NCBI RefSeq assembly: GCF_036850765.1
Contig: NC_089492.1
Location: forward strand, 200,166,276 to 200,230,275
DNA from: Saccopteryx bilineata
Taxonomy: Eukaryota; Chordata; Mammalia; Chiroptera; Emballonuridae
DNA length: 64,000 nt
Reading direction: 5' to 3'
In this document: piece by piece, positions 36,052 to 64,000 of the stretch
Layout of the letters: every line of letters begins with the position of its first letter
Position numbering within the stretch: the stretch's first letter is position 1
The notes under the pieces: model-generated
Told to the model about the DNA's origin: nothing
What the model saw: only the letters and a program-made list of their open reading frames with translations
Databases searched by the model: none
Program-made: the position numbers and the translations under genes

Positions 36052-64000
<27,949 letters not shown>

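Overview
This is a mammalian nuclear genome window, most likely from a bat. It holds one protein-coding gene, spread over eight short exons, in a background of retrotransposons and DNA-transposon remnants. Several tRNA-derived SINE types are present, including long ~390-bp elements whose heads run GGCCGGTTGGCTCAG and carry a pol III B box. From memory these resemble SINEs of rhinolophoid bats (horseshoe bats and relatives); the placement is an inference, not a database result.

The gene is SLC5A7 (CHT1, the presynaptic high-affinity choline transporter), on the minus strand from the start codon at 63835 to the stop at 36052. All eight coding exons could be placed with GT/AG boundaries and consistent phases. 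The joined frame is 1740 nt and encodes 579 residues, one fewer than my recollection of the human protein (580). It supplies choline for acetylcholine synthesis in cholinergic terminals. The 5' noncoding exon(s) and promoter lie beyond the right edge of the window. The 3' UTR runs left from 36051 for an undetermined distance.

Region by region: 1-1082 holds old repeats (MIR, MER5-like, an old L1). 1083-9740 is a full-length L1, itself interrupted by an inverted 5'-truncated L1 (5169-5990). 9741-36051 is intergenic or 3'-flanking DNA with SINEs, older L1 pieces, two ~600-bp mariner-type elements that keep only the DNA-binding part of a transposase, a hAT-type MITE, an 80-bp palindromic MITE and a possible solo LTR. 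36052-63835 is SLC5A7. Its intron 5 contains a second full-length L1 (44291-52158) in antisense to the gene, plus hAT and pogo-type MITEs and SINEs.

The most striking observation is a SINE inserted exactly at the 5' splice site of SLC5A7 coding exon 6. Its 12-bp target-site duplication contains the last three exon bases and the donor, so the gene now has two copies of that donor 391 bp apart. The second is the pair of full-length L1s, which share a coding body but have different 5' promoter modules: GC-rich short repeats in one and ~236-bp tandem monomers in the other. I found no operon, CRISPR array or other prokaryotic-type system and no genuine tRNA or rRNA gene.
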